This document shows, piece after piece, positions 1 through 11,552 of a stretch of 64,000 nt of DNA (the stretch's first letter is position 1; each line of letters opens with the position of its first letter). The DNA is from Cyathus striatus. Its lineage: Eukaryota; Basidiomycota; Agaricomycetes; Agaricales; Nidulariaceae. Both the position numbers and the translations under genes were made by a program. Location of the stretch: the NCBI GenBank assembly GCA_025738555.1, contig JAOVFP010000005.1, positions 1,178,001-1,242,000 on the forward strand, given 5' to 3'. The notes below the pieces were generated by a model, which was not told the origin of the DNA, did no database searches, and saw nothing but the letters and a program-made list of their open reading frames with translations.

Positions 1-2422
1 TACAATCGATATCTATCATGGAAGTACTGGTGCCACATTAATGTGGAATGCATTGCATCAATCAAGGCCATCAAGTACATTTACAAGTACATTTTCAAAG
101 GCCATGATCATGCTACAGTGGAGTTTTCAAGGGAAATAGATGAGATGAAGACATTCTTTGATGCTCGCTATGTCTCTCCCTGTGAGGCTCTGTGGCGACT
201 GTTTGCATTTAAATTGCATGAAGAGGTCCCAAATGTAGTTCGGCTGTCAATTCATCTTCCAAATGAGCAGTCTGTTATATATGATCAGAATGCTGAAGAT
301 GTGTGGGAGGCAGTGGAGTGTGCATCTACACAAGATACAACTCTTACTGCTTACTTTAAGGCCAACATTGAATACCCAGCAGCACGGGAGGTTCTGTACC
401 AGAACATGCCCAATATCTTTGTGTGGAATAAAACTGAGTGCACATGGACAGTTTGACAGCGAGGATTTGCCATTGGATGGACATACTTTGTTCATCCAAA
501 TGCTGGGGAGTGATTCTACCTGCGAACATTGCTGACAGTAGTGAAAGGTGCAAAATCCTTTGCAGACTTGCAAACAGTTGATGGAGTTGTGCATCAGACA
601 TTCAGACAGGCATGTCTGGCTTTAGGCCTTTTGCAGGATGATGGTGAATGGTGAGAGTGTTTGCGGGATGCTGCTGCTATGAAGACACGTTATCAGCTGC
701 GCAGCCTGTTTGGAACAATTCTTCGAGACTGTGGACCTGTGGATTATGTGGGTCTCTGGAATGAGTTTAAGGAGCACATTTGTGATGATCTGGGACATAT
801 CATTCAAACACACCTTCATCTTGCAGATCCTACAGAGCAACAAATCTATGATTATGGGCTGTATCTGATTGATAAATTTCTAATAAGCTCTGGAAAAACT
901 CTGTCAGAATGGAAGGATATGCCACTACCAACAGAAAACTGGCATGAACGGGAGCAGCAAGCCAACAACAGGAGGGAAGACCGGACGAACAATCCATTGA
1001 TTGCAGTATACACTGCATACAATGAAGTGGAACAGCATACTTTGGGTTAGGCACAACTGGCAACTTTGAATGAGGAGCAGCGGGCAGCCTTTGATCAGAT
1101 AGTGCAGGCCATTGAATTGAAAACTGGGGAACTGTTCTTCTTGCATGGCCCTGGAGGAACAGGAAAGACCTATGTGTACAACACACTATGCTATTACCTT
1201 TGGGGGTCAGGAAAGATAGTGATTGTTGTTGCATCATCAGGGATTGCTGCTCTTCTGATTATTGGAGGGCAAACAGCTCACCCTGTATTCAAGATTCCAA
1301 TTGATATCAATGAGACATCAATGTGCAATATTGCACGGAACTCTGATCTTGCTGGGCTGATTAAGAAGGCTGATGCAGTGATTTGGGAAGAGGCACCAAT
1401 GCAGCACCGACATATCCATGAGGCAGTGAGCCGTACTTTCAAAGATCTTTGTCGTGATGAATGACCATTTGGAGGATGCACTGTGGTGTATGGTGGAGAC
1501 TGGCAACAAATCCTTCCTGTGGTGGTGCGAGGGAGCCGACCTCAAATTGTGTCAGCATGCCTTCAGAGATCTGATCTTTGGGCAGACATTACAGTAATTC
1601 ACTTGCGACATAACATGCGACTGAATGTGGAGGATGAAGATGAACGATGATTTGCTTCATGGCAGCTGGGTGTTGGACATGGAGAGCACACTATTAATGA
1701 GGAGATTGAAATACCAAACCACTTCAAGTGCACTTTGAATACTGTGGAGTCGCTGATTTTGACAATCTACCCTGGACTTTCATCAGCTGAAGGACATGGT
1801 GATGAGTACTATGCAGAGCGAACGATTCTGTAAAGTCCAAATGATGATGTGGATGCTCTGAATTCACAGATTCTGTCTTCATTCCCAGGGGAGGCAACTT
1901 CACTGCATAGTGCAGATACACTTCCAGATGATCATGGGCATGATGGGGAACTTCTTTATCCTGTGGAGTATCTGAATACGATCAACTGCTCTGGATTGCC
2001 ACTGGCTCACTTGGAGTTGAAGATTGGATGTCCTGTGATGGTGCTTCAAAACCTGAGTGTTTCTGATGGAATATGCAATGGAAGCCGTGGGGTGATTACA
2101 GCAATACAGAATCGAGTGTTGGAAGTTCGATTATTAACTGGGGACAAGAGAGGATCACGGGTGTTCATACCACGTCTGAAAATTGAACCATCTGCTTCAC
2201 AAGTGCCATTCCGGTTTTGTCGGCATCAGTTCCCTGTTCGACTTGCATTTGCTATGACGATCAATAAATCACAAGGACAGTCAGTATCTCATGTTGGATT
2301 GGATCTTCAAAATGGGGTGTTTACACATGGACAGTTTTATGTTGGAGTGTCACGAGTACAATCAGTGCAGAATATGAAGGTGATTTGGGATTCACGAAGT
2401 GAGTCAGCTGTAACGAAGAATA
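1..2422 (+). pseudogene. Helitron Rep-helicase protein, decayed (H1)
   Basis: The coding remnant begins mid-protein at base 1. Rep-domain residues with the paired-tyrosine motif YIYKYIFKG are followed by the linker and a Pif1-like DNA helicase. Walker A GPGGTGKT is at about 1147-1170, and the C-terminal helicase motifs TINKSQGQS and YVGVSR lie in 2250-2355. In-frame stops occur at 454, 511, about 652, about 1048, 1462, about 1648 and about 1831. Several are TGA where H2 or H3 has CGA (511 and 1462). The last codons are replaced by MITE sequence, so the frame ends at 2463 with foreign residues. Known for the family: nicking, strand transfer and unwinding for rolling-circle transposition. This copy cannot encode the protein. 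Confidence 0.85.
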
Positions 2423-3232
2423 CTGTACCATTACGACTGAATGTTCATGATTTTTTGGTGTGACACCAAAGTTTACTCCATTGTTCAGTTCATACCTAGG
2501 TTTGTTGCGTGACGTTAGCCAAATTTGTTCAAAGACATAATGGCTCGCTGAAGTACTGGGACAATGGGATATTGTATGATAATCAGCCCTTCTTGGGAAT
2601 GTCTTACTGGCGAGGATGCTTGTGATATCTTGCGTGATCTTCATATCAATGATCAGAAATTCTACAGTGAACTCAGGCCAGATGATCCAAACTCACAGTT
2701 CAAGAAGCTATCATCGCCGATACAGATGATAGTGAGCTTGTATTGAAAAATAACACACTGGTGCCAAATGATCTATTTGCATTGGATTCTGCTGTGCCAA
2801 TTGAAGCTGTCATAAAATATATGGATTTCAGCAAGCAATACCAAGATGAAGATGACAATGACTTGACCTTTACCATTGGAGGCTCATTGGGTGGACTTGA
2901 ACTGAGAATGGATGCAGAAAGCACTACTATTGAAGTGGTAGATGACACGCTAACAGATGCAACTCCAGCTTTGAGGCGTGGTGAGAGAAAGAAATATAAA
3001 AATAAGTACAATGTATTCATCTAAATCATGGGAAAAGCATCAGAATACTTATTTCACATAATTTACATGTACTATCACAATGAATTGTTCGAGAATTATT
3101 TGAAAAATAGGCCTGTTTTATTTCCACTGAACCTTTGTTCAAACCCACTTGTGATGCATAACAAATCGAAAAATTGTTCAGTTCAGGCAGGTACCGTTAT
3201 GCGTCACTGAACAATCAGTCGTAATGGTACAG
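2423..3232. mobile_element. TA-flanked MITE inside Helitron H1 (Tc1/mariner-like)
   Basis: H2 and H3 read straight through AATATAGTGTACCC, whereas H1 is opened at the TA. The insert starts CTGTACCATTACGACTGA and its right end is the reverse complement of the same 18 bases. Similarity extends to about 24 of 25 positions. The two bases TA flank both ends (2421-2422 and 3233-3234). A TA target and short TIRs fit Tc1/mariner-like elements; the superfamily is inferred from these ends only. The element is younger than H1. Confidence 0.8.
2564..3024 (+). pseudogene. coding remnant inside the TA-flanked element, unrecognised
   Basis: Two open stretches in different frames (2564-2746 and 2743-3024) read as one acidic protein fragment, with a frame change near 2700. 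It includes ELRPDDPNSQ, DTDDSELV and a basic tail GERKKYKNKYNVFI before a TAA. This could be the C-terminal end of the transposase of the element's parent, left by internal deletion. No catalytic motif is present, so the family is not assigned. Confidence 0.35.
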
Positions 3233-3387
3233 TATAGTGTACCCTGAAGTGTTACTTTAATTTATGATTGATAGTGTAGATAAGTATTTAGTAGTGTAAA
3301 GTAGTGTACGATATTTCAATAGATATATATATATTGAAAATAAGTGATGAATTGGAAAATTGAATTTGAAGCTGAAATATTAAGCAG

Positions 3388-3549
3388 GGGGTTTGGGGGG
3401 TGCAACCCCCAAGAAGAAAAAGAAGTGGGGGTCTGGGGGCGCAGCCCCTCAGTGTTTGTCACTGGGATTAAGAAGCGGGGGGTCTGGAGGGCACGCCCCA
3501 CAGCAAGCCATCAGTCGTGTGAAGCGGAGGAGGGAGCCGACAGGCTCCC
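3388..3549 (+). repeat. GC-rich hairpin array, Helitron 3' tail (H1)
   Basis: Three successive G-run/C-run inverted repeats: TTGGGGG..CCCCCAA near 3399, CTGGGGGCGCAGCCCC near 3435, and a weaker GGGG..CCCC near 3479-3499. They are followed by a perfect 7-bp-stem hairpin at 3532-3549. The first two units recur after H2 (11445-11510) and H3 (12972-13035), each after the same helicase stop and AT-rich spacer, so the array is part of the Helitron 3' region. Confidence 0.75.
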
Positions 3550-3560
3550 GTTCCCATAGT

Positions 3561-3967
3561 GGAGCACGGGTGTAATGCTTGTCTTATATATAATGAGAGA
3601 AGGTGTGTGAATTTGGATATATTGGATCGTGGGAATTACGGATTTTGGGAATTTCGATGTTTTGGGATGAAATTTGGATATTTGGAGTAATGTTACCTTT
3701 AATGTAGTGTGTGGCTGTATTTTTAGTCAAAATAGATGGGTACCTAACATTTTCGGAGTGCTGTTGATTGCTCCTAACTCAAAAGGACGAGGTAAATGAC
3801 TAATCATCTTGAAAGGGATGTGGCGCGAACTCATGTGTATATGACTAATCATTTGGAAATGGAGCGCGGCCGTGCAGCAATTGCTGCATGCTGCATCGAT
3901 GCTGTGCTGCTGCCCTTTCCCCTTCTCCCCCCCACTTTCCCCCCATTGTTTTTTACACCCCCATCAT
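3561..3967. other. gene-free spacer
   Basis: AT-rich flank to the right of Helitron H1. A short tandem echo, ATGACTAATCATYTGGAAA, occurs at about 3796 and 3841. No coding signal or element end was recognised. Confidence 0.5.
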
Positions 3968-4465
3968 ACAGTATGTGTTTGGACACACCATTCCTTCATG
4001 TTTGACTGATTTCTTGGTTTTTTTTGGTTTTGGACAGCCACTGAACCATTCAATAGTGTTTTTGTTGCATTTTTGCAACTTTTTTGGCTATTTTTTGGAT
4101 ATCTTTGGACCCCTCCTGCACCTCTCTTCACTATCCCCCCTCGATTTTTTACCCCTCCAACCCACTGTATGTATTCAGGTACATTATTACTTCATATTGA
4201 CTGAATTTTCGGAATTTTTGGCAGTCACTGCACTATTCTATTGTGCCTTTCTTGCATTTCTCCGAGTTTTTGGCCTAAATTTTTGAATCTCTTGCTCCCT
4301 CTGCTTCCCCCCCCCCCTTTTTTTTTCTTCTACCTCACTATACTACTGTATGTGTTTAGGAACATTATTGCTTCATGTTGACTGAATTTTCACTTTTTTT
4401 TTTGGCAGCCACTGCACTATTCTATAGTGTTTTTCCTCCCATTTCTGCAAGTTTTTTGTGTGTGT
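3968..4465. repeat. three degenerate ~190-bp tandem units
   Basis: Units begin near 3968, 4165 and 4347. Each opens with CTGTATGTRTTYAGG or a close variant, then a TTGACTGAATTTT block, then GGCAGYCACTGCACTATTCTAT, then a pyrimidine-rich run of C and T. Units 2 and 3 are the most alike; the third is partial. Long T and C runs separate them. No coding potential. Confidence 0.7.
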
Positions 4466-4499
4466 GTTTTTTTTTAAACAGGTACTCTGAACCTCTGGA

Positions 4500-4622
4500 C
4501 CCTTGGACTTTTGGCTCTTGGATCTTGGCTTTTGGCTCTTGGCTCTGTGCTCTTGGCTCTGGACTTTGGCTCTCTGGCTCTCTGGCTCTCTGGCTCTCTG
4601 GCTCTCTGGCTCTCTGGCTTCT
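4500..4622. repeat. TTGGCTC / CTCTGG simple repeat
   Basis: Degenerate TTGGCTCTTGG units pass into a clean CTCTGG hexanucleotide run (about 4565-4618). Replication slippage is the likely origin. Confidence 0.9.
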
Positions 4623-5077
4623 CTGCTGTGTTCTTTGTTTGTGTATTAAGTAGAGATTGTGTTTTTGCTGCAGCCATTTCAGGCATTACAGTGGCAGGAG
4701 AATTGGCAGACCAAGGTGAAGCACAGTGAAGTCCTACCTACCTGGCCTCTCTTTACGAGTGTTTGCCGGTTGCCACGCAGCTCTATTCATATTAGAGTTG
4801 GGACCGCTCTCTGTGCACAGTGTGTAGGGAGATTGGTGTGGCATATTTTACAGTTGCCCCCCTTCCTCTTTAGGAAGTAGCTCCATTTTCAACTACTGCT
4901 GTTCCCACCAATTTCGCCTTTTTCTCTGTGTTACTGGGATAGCCCAGCTGGACCAAACAACTGCTCTATTTTTTCACAAGGTATAGAATAAATTCTGTGG
5001 CATTCATGTAAGTTAATTCACTTCTCCATGAGTGAGTGGAATGTATGCTAATATAATTAATAATTGTTTTAAAGGTC
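4623..5077 (+). other. 5' region of Helitron H2, no clear ORF
   Basis: Lies between the simple repeat and the first recognisable coding bases of H2. It may contain the element's 5' end and leader exons: short pyrimidine tracts ending in CAG occur near 4670, and TTTTAAAG precedes the coding block at 5078. No TC terminus could be fixed, so the H2 left boundary is unknown. Confidence 0.4.
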
Positions 5078-6910
5078 AACCTCAACTGATGCTGCAGAGC
5101 AGGCACGCCAAATTGCATGGCAGGCTGAGCGCAATGCACGTGAATTGGACACTCCTGAAAACAGGCGGGAACCTCTGCCTGTTGGAGATGCTCCTGCCCG
5201 GCCTCCATATCCCAATCTTCCAGCTGTTTTGGAGGCCATGCATGTGGGCCTTCCTCCCATTGTGCCACCCATTGGTAGGGGAAGGGGAAGGGGTAGAGGA
5301 AGAGGTCAAGGTGGAGGAAATAGTGAATCAAGTACCCAAGGTGGTGCAAGTCACCATTGAGGAAGAGGAAGGGGTACAGTTACAACTCAAGGGGGGAGAA
5401 ATACTAATTCTCCACTTCCTGTGGAGCATAATCCAGCTCCTCAAAATCAGCCAATCCTACAATGGAATCCTCCCATGGTTGCAGAGGCAATTCAGCCATT
5501 CCATCACCCTCAAGATATTCAATGGTTTGGTGACATTCTACCACAACCTATTATTCCTTGCATGAATGCACCCCTGCCTGCAGCTGCTCCTTGGAATAAC
5601 TTTGGGCCACAAAATATTCCTCCCATAAATGCTCCAGTCCCACCTGCACGTCACTACCCTCCTGCTGATTTGCAGGCAATGCATGCTGATCTTCCTCCCC
5701 TTCTTCCACCCATTGGAAGGGGAAGGGGAAGGAGAAGAGGAAGGGGAGGAGGTCAGGGTGGGGGAGATGGTGAAACATACACCAGGTCCAATACACTGGA
5801 ATGATCCTGTCATTCCAGAAAATATTCCTCAGCACAATAACCTGCCACTAAATTTGCAATGGAATGCAGATGTTCCTCCCCCCTCACCTCCACCTGTTAT
5901 TCCCCCACAAAATATTCCCCACATCAATACACCTCCTCTCCAACCTGTTCAAAATGTGCAATGGGATCATCCAATCATTGTCAATCACCTTCCTCCCCTT
6001 AATATTCATCCCCTAAATGTACGATGGGCTGCAAATATTCAGCAACCTGTTATTCCTTCTCCCATTGCCACTCCCCACATTGTCCAATCTGCTCCTCCAC
6101 AGAACATTCCCCACATTGGTACACCTCCCCCAGCTGTTAATATTCCTCACATAAATACACCTCCCCCTCTGGCTGCTCCTCAGATATACCAGAATCCTCC
6201 AGTGGCTCCACATAATGATTATCGCATTCAGTGGGTGCCTCCTGTTCTGCATCCCAATCCTCTACCAGTAAGTGATTTTTACATGTTTTTTTAATTAACT
6301 GTTTTTAATCATATTTAAAGATCAATGCACCTCATATGGCTCCTGCCACTCAAAATATTCGATGGAACAATCCTGCTCCTGCATGTCTTCCAGCATTCCA
6401 AGTTAATCGACAGGATCCTCCAAATGCTCAACAAAATGCACCTGCACTTGCTTTTGCACCCACTCCTACACCTGCACCCACACCCACTCCAACTACCAGT
6501 CCTACTCCCACACCTACTCCCACACCTACTCTTACACCTGCTCCAACACCTGCTCCTGCTCCTGCACCTGTTCATGCTCCTGCACCTGCTCCTATTCATG
6601 CTCCTACTCCTATTCATGCTCCTGCTCCTGCTCCTGCTCCTCCTCTTCAGATAATTCTGCAAGTTCCTCAAAATATTCAGTGGAATCCACCAGTAACTGC
6701 TCCTGCTCCTCATCATCAAGTTATTCATCAAAATCCTGTTATTCAATGGATGAATGGTCAAGTCCATGTTCCTGAACCTGTTCCCCCATTTCATGTATTT
6801 CAACAAAATCATCCTAACATTGAATGGAATATTCCAGTTGTGGCTCCACCACCACCACCACCACCACCACCTCCTCCACCATTTCGCTTTATTGAGCAAT
6901 ACCCTCCAGT
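5078..6910 (+). pseudogene. Helitron N-terminal region: RGR and proline-rich exons (H2)
   Basis: Translation starts with an Ala/Arg-rich stretch (DAAEQARQIAWQAERNAREL), followed by two similar blocks with PPIGRGRGRGRGRG (near 5270) and PPIGRGRGRRRGRG (near 5720). A proline-rich stretch of repeated NIPHINTP and PTPTPAP units then ends in a run of about eleven prolines near 6850. A GT-AG intron at 6269-6320 joins PNPLP to INAPHM in phase 0. Breaks are a TGA at about 5358 in place of an expected Arg codon inside the RGR tract, and a one-base frame change near 5765. The region probably acts as a nucleic-acid-binding or flexible extension. The long minus-strand ORF here is a low-complexity shadow. 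Confidence 0.65.
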
Positions 6911-6960
6911 ATGTATATATATAATTGTTCTCATCAATTTTATATTAATATATTTTATAG

Positions 6961-9321
6961 TCTCCTGTAATAATTGAATGGGATGCTCCCATAGTTATTC
7001 ACCCACCTCCAATTCCACCTCCACCTCCACCACCACCACCTCCCCTTCCCATTGCTCGCAGACCATTCAATCGTAATCGGCCGAAATTCACCCTTGGTCC
7101 ATTCACTGATGTCTGCCCTGACTGTAATGCCTTGCATTGGAAGGCTGAATGTTTAATCTCTTCCACCAGAGAGCATCTTCAATTGGGAAGCTGCTGTCTA
7201 ACTGGAAAGATTAAACTTCCAGGTTGGGGGCAATCACCAAGAGAGTTGATGGAGCTGCTCGCAAAGGATGGGAACAAGAATTTCCAGAACAATATTCGTC
7301 AATACAACTGTGCCTTTGCCATGACATCCATGGCAATTGAGAAAAATGCTTCCATCCAGGCAGGAGGTCCATATGTTTTCAAAATTGGAGGTCATGTTAC
7401 TCATTTTGCTGGATTACTTCTACCTCGCCAAGGTCTTCCAAAAAAATATGCTCAGCTCTACATTCATGATCCAGCTGAGGCACCTTCAGCTCAGGATCGA
7501 ATTAATGGTCATCCAGCAAATCGTGGTCTTAACATGGATGTCAATGTCATGAGAATATTGGAAGATGTTCTCTATCGTCATCATCCAGGTGCATCAGTCT
7601 ATTGGAAGGCCTATCAGGAAATACAGAACAATAATCCTGCTCGCAATTTTCGCCTTGCCATTTGTCATCCTGTAGGCACAGACCGACGGCGATACAATGT
7701 TCCAACAGCAAATGAGATTGCAGTGCATCTGCTTGGTGATGGTGATCAGGTTCAGGGACCTCGCGAGGTTATCATGCATCGCCTTGATGGTAGACTGGAG
7801 CGAATCAGTGAGGAGAATGCAATGTATTGGCCATTTCACTATCCAGTCCTGTTTCCACAAGGTCAACTTGGATGGCAGCCTAGCATTCTATATCATGGTG
7901 TGCAGGAGGTGGATAATGTGGATCATCCACCCAACAGGGAACCAGGAGAGGAGGAGGAGGCATCCACAACAAGAAAGCGCAAGCATGTCTCACAAATTGA
8001 GCATTTTCGCTACTACATCCATCCACGTATTGGTGAGAATCTTCATCAATTCAGGACAAAGAAGCTCTTTCAGGAGTATAGTGTGGATACATGGGCATGC
8101 ACTGAGCAGGGTCGGTTGCGTTGGATTGATGGTCATCAACCAGAGATCCGTGCTGAAACCTATCAGGGAATTGTGGATGCAATTGCAGTTAATCCAGATG
8201 TGCAAGGGGAGGAACTTGGGAAAAGGGTGATCATTCCATCCAATTTTGCAGGAAGCACTCGATTCATGCAGCAGAACTGTCAGGATGCACTGGCTATCAA
8301 TCACCACTTTAAGTTTCCAGACTATTTTCTTACAGTAACCATGGATCCCCATCATCCAGATGTGAAGAGTGCCCTCCCTGAAGGAGTGGAAGCTCATGAT
8401 CGGCCAGACATTGTGGTTCGGGTATTTCGTCAAATCCAGCAGCAGATCATCCGAGATATCTACCAGGAGGGCATCTTTGGGCAATGTGTTGCACATATCC
8501 ATACCATTGAATACCAGAAGCGTGGACTGCCACATATGCATTTAATTGTGTTTGTGGCTCCTGAGGACAAGTTGTGCACTCCTGAGGACATTGGCAGCAT
8601 GATCGCTGCTGAACTTCCTGATCCTGACACTGAACCTGAGCTGTATGATTTGATTATGAGAACCATGATTCACAACCCCTGTGGTCCTGGCAGCAATCAG
8701 CCATGCATGGAACATGGAAAGTGCTCAAAGGGATTCCCAAAGGCTTATCCGGATGAGACCATCATCACAGATGATTCATATTCTGTTCTGAGAAGGAGGG
8801 AGATCACCAGATTTCAGCCAATGACCAGGGATGGGACTCCAGTGAATAACTGCTGGGTTGTGCCATACAATCGATATCTGTCATGGAAGTACCAGTGCCA
8901 CATTAATGTTGAATGCATTGCATCAATCAAGGCCATCAAGTACATTTACAAGTACATTTTCAAAGGCCATGATCATGCTACAGTGGAGTTTTCAAGGGAA
9001 CTGGATGAGATGAAGACATTCTTGGATGCTCGCTATGTCGCTCCCTGTGAGGCTCTGTGGCGACTGTTTGCATTTAAATTGCATGAAGAGGTCCCAAATG
9101 TGGTTTGGCTGTCAATTCATCTTCCAAATGAGCAGTCTGTTATATATGATCAGAATGCTGAAGATGTGCAGGAGGTGTTGGAGCGTGCATCAATGCAAGA
9201 TACAACTCTTACTGCTTACTTTAAGGCCAACATTCAATACCCAGCAGCACGGGAGGTTCTGTACCAGGACATGCCCAATACCTTTGTGTGGAATAAAACT
9301 GAGTGCACATGGACAGTTTGA
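6961..9321 (+). CDS. Helitron Rep (HUH/Y2) exon, open to an internal TGA (H2)
   Basis: The exon follows a 50-bp GT-AG intron (6911-6960). It begins with another proline tract, then a zinc-binding-like segment CPDCNALHW (7119-7145) with later Cys residues typical of Helitron N termini. Counting residues from the ATG at 7132, the Rep domain has TMDPHHPDV near 404, the HUH motif RGLPHMHLIV with H468 and H470, and the paired tyrosines Y604 and Y608 in KYIYKYIFKG. Known role: nicks the element end and forms the covalent 5' link during rolling-circle transposition. The frame stops at a TGA at 9319 that H1 shares; the reading continues QRGFAIG beyond it, so this stop is probably an old CGA to TGA change. 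Confidence 0.85.
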   Translation, partial: SPVIIEWDAPIVIHPPPIPPPPPPPPPPLPIARRPFNRNRPKFTLGPFTDVCPDCNALHWKAECLISSTREHLQLGSCCLTGKIKLPGWGQSPRELMELLAKDGNKNFQNNIRQYNCAFAMTSMAIEKNASIQAGGPYVFKIGGHVTHFAGLLLPRQGLPKKYAQLYIHDPAEAPSAQDRINGHPANRGLNMDVNVMRILEDVLYRHHPGASVYWKAYQEIQNNNPARNFRLAICHPVGTDRRRYNVPTANEIAVHLLGDGDQVQGPREVIMHRLDGRLERISEENAMYWPFHYPVLFPQGQLGWQPSILYHGVQEVDNVDHPPNREPGEEEEASTTRKRKHVSQIEHFRYYIHPRIGENLHQFRTKKLFQEYSVDTWACTEQGRLRWIDGHQPEIRAETYQGIVDAIAVNPDVQGEELGKRVIIPSNFAGSTRFMQQNCQDALAINHHFKFPDYFLTVTMDPHHPDVKSALPEGVEAHDRPDIVVRVFRQIQQQIIRDIYQEGIFGQCVAHIHTIEYQKRGLPHMHLIVFVAPEDKLCTPEDIGSMIAAELPDPDTEPELYDLIMRTMIHNPCGPGSNQPCMEHGKCSKGFPKAYPDETIITDDSYSVLRRREITRFQPMTRDGTPVNNCWVVPYNRYLSWKYQCHINVECIASIKAIKYIYKYIFKGHDHATVEFSRELDEMKTFLDARYVAPCEALWRLFAFKLHEEVPNVVWLSIHLPNEQSVIYDQNAEDVQEVLERASMQDTTLTAYFKANIQYPAAREVLYQDMPNTFVWNKTECTWTV

Positions 9322-11312
9322 CAGCGAGGATTTGCCATTGGACAGACATACTTTGTTCATCCAAATGCTGGGGAGCGATTCTACCTGTGAACATTGCTAA
9401 CAGTGGTCAAGGGTGCAAAATCCTTTGCAGACTTGCGAATAGTTGATGGAGTTGTGCATCGGACATTCAGACAGGCATGTCTGGCCTTAGGTCTTCTGCA
9501 GGATGATGGTGAATGGAGAGAGTGTTTGCGAGATGCTGCTACTATGAAGACAGGATATCAGCTGCGCAGCCTGTTTGGGACCATTCTTCGAGACTGTGGA
9601 CCTGTGGATTATGTGGGACTCTGGAATCAATTTAAGGAACACATCTGTGATGATCTGGGACACATCATTCGAACACACCTTCATCTTGCAGATCCTACAG
9701 AGGAACAAATCTATGATTATGGGCTGTATCTGATTGATAAATTTCTAATCAGTTCTGGCAAGTCTCTGTCAGAATGGAAGGATATGCCACTACCAACAGA
9801 AAACTGGCGTGAACACGAGCAGCGAGCCAACAACAGGAGGGAAGACCAGTCAAACAATCCATTGATTGCAGTATACACTGCATACAATTTAGTGGAGCAG
9901 CATGCTTTAGGTCAGGAGTGACTTGCAACTTTGAATGAGGAGCAGCAGGCAGCCTTTGATCAGATAGTGCAGGCAATTGAGACAAAATCTGGGGAACTGT
10001 TCTTCTTGCATGGCCCTGGAGGAACAGGAAAGACCTATGTGTACAACACACTATGCTATTACCTTTGGGGGTCAGGAAAGATAGTGATTGTTGTTGCATC
10101 ATCAGGGATTGCTGCTCTTCTGATTATTGGAGGGCAAACAGCTCACTCTGTGTTCAAGATACCAATTGACATCAATGAGACATCAATGTGCAATATTGCA
10201 CGAGGGTCTGATCTTGCTGGGCTGATTAAGATGGCTGATGCAGTATTTTGGGATGAGGCACCAATGCAGCACCGACATATCCATGAGGCAGTGAGCCGTA
10301 CTTTCAAAGATCTTTGTTGTGATGATCGAGCATTTGGAGGATGCACTGTGGTGTATGGTGGAGACTGGCAACAAATCCTTCCAGTGGTGGTACGAGGGAG
10401 CCGAGCTCAGATTGTGTCAGCATGCCTTCAGAGATCTGATCTTTGGGCAGATGTTACAGTAATTCACTTGTGACGTAAGATGCAATTGAATGTGGAGGAT
10501 GCAGATGAACGAGATTTTGCTGCATGGCAGCTGGGTGTGGGTCATGGGGAGCACACTGTTTATGAAGATATCCAAATACCAAATCACTTCAAGTACACTT
10601 CAAATACTGTGGAGTCCCTTATTTCAGCAATCTACCCTGGACTTTCATCAGCTGAAGGACATGGTGATGAGTACTATGCTGAGCGAACGATTCTGTCAAG
10701 TCAGAATGATGATGTAGATGGTTTGAACTCTCAGATTCTGGCTTCATTCCCAGGGGAAGCAACTTCATTACACAGTGCAGATACACTTCCAGAAGATCAT
10801 GGGTATAATGGGGAACTTCTTTACCCTGTGGAGTACCTGAACACAATCAACTGCTCTGGATTACCACTGGCACACTTGGAATTGAAAATAGGATGTCCTG
10901 TAATGGTACTTCGGAACCTGAGTGTTTCTGATAGAGTGTGCAATGGCAGCCATGGAGTGATTACAGCTATATGAAACTGAGTATTAGAAATTCAATTGCT
11001 AACTGGGGACAAGAGAGGTTCATGAGTGTTCATACCACGTCTGAAAATTGAACCATCAGCTTCACAAGTGCCATTCTGGTTTTGTCAACACCAGTTCCCT
11101 GTTCAACTTGCATTTGCAATGACAATCAATAAATCACAAGGACAATCAGTTTCACATGTTGGATTGGACCTTTGAAATGGGGTGTTTACACATGGGCAGT
11201 TTTATGTTGGAGTGTCACGAGTTCGATCTGTTCACAAGATGAAGGTGATTTGGGATGCCAGGAGTGAAGAAGCTGTAACAAAAAATATAGTGTACCCTGA
11301 AGTGTTACTTTA
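9322..11312 (+). pseudogene. Helitron Pif1-type helicase half, decayed (H2)
   Basis: Continues the Rep exon in the same protein. The linker is at 9394-9921, Walker A GPGGTGKT at 10012-10035 and the DEAPMQH Walker B region near 10252. GLPLAHLELKIGCPVMVLRNLS lies near 10857-10922 and the YVGVSR motif near 11203. TGA stops are at 9388, about 9919, 10471, about 10972, about 10978, about 11023 and 11173. At 9388 and 10471, H1 has CGA. At 11173, H3 has CGA and H1 has CAA. The protein would unwind DNA during transposition, but this copy is dead. Confidence 0.85.
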
Positions 11313-11440
11313 GATTATATTTGATATTGTATATAAGTTTTTTGTAGTGTAAAGTAGTGTATATTATGGATATTGATATATATATTTACAGTATATATAT
11401 GTTCAGAATTGGAATAAGAGTTCAGAAGTGAAATTGAATA

Positions 11441-11552
11441 GCAGGGGGTTTGGGGGGTGCAACCCCCCAAGAAGAAAGAAAGCGAGGGTCTGGGGGTGCA
11501 GCCCCTCAGCATAAAGAACTGGGATGAAGAAGCGGGGGGTCTGAGGGGCGCA
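11441..11552 (+). repeat. Helitron 3' hairpin array, truncated (H2)
   Basis: Two full G-run/C-run hairpins and the first part of a third, matching 3388-3490. The match ends at GGGGCGCAG, and the next base begins helicase sequence of H3. The array is preceded by the same AT-rich spacer as in H1 and H3. Confidence 0.75.

Larger units (their letters stand above)
1..3560 (+). mobile_element. Helitron copy H1 (left part outside the window)
   Basis: This is a rolling-circle transposon remnant whose left part lies beyond position 1. It runs from the end of the Rep domain (YIYKYIFKG near 76-102) through a Pif1-type helicase to a GC-rich 3' tail of hairpins. It aligns base for base with H2 (8866-11312) and, in the helicase half, with H3 (11553-12877). 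An 810-bp MITE (2423-3232) sits inside it just before the helicase stop. A hairpin GGGAGCC-GACA-GGCTCCC at 3532-3549 is a plausible 3' terminal hairpin, but no clear CTRR end was identified, so the right limit is approximate. Confidence 0.85.
5070..11552 (+). mobile_element. Helitron copy H2, nearly full length
   Basis: It contains a proline- and RGR-rich N-terminal coding region, a zinc-binding-like segment, a Rep (HUH/Y2) exon, a Pif1-like helicase half and the 3' hairpin array. The left end is not resolved. The right end is cut at 11552, inside the third hairpin, where helicase sequence of H3 begins abruptly. The coding region carries stops and a frameshift, so the copy is not autonomous as it stands. 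Confidence 0.85.

Noticed and set aside
6315..6899. 194-codon minus-strand ORF rich in Arg, Ser and Trp
   Set aside because: It is the antisense of the CCTGCTCCT/CCACCA proline-codon repeats of the Helitron exon.
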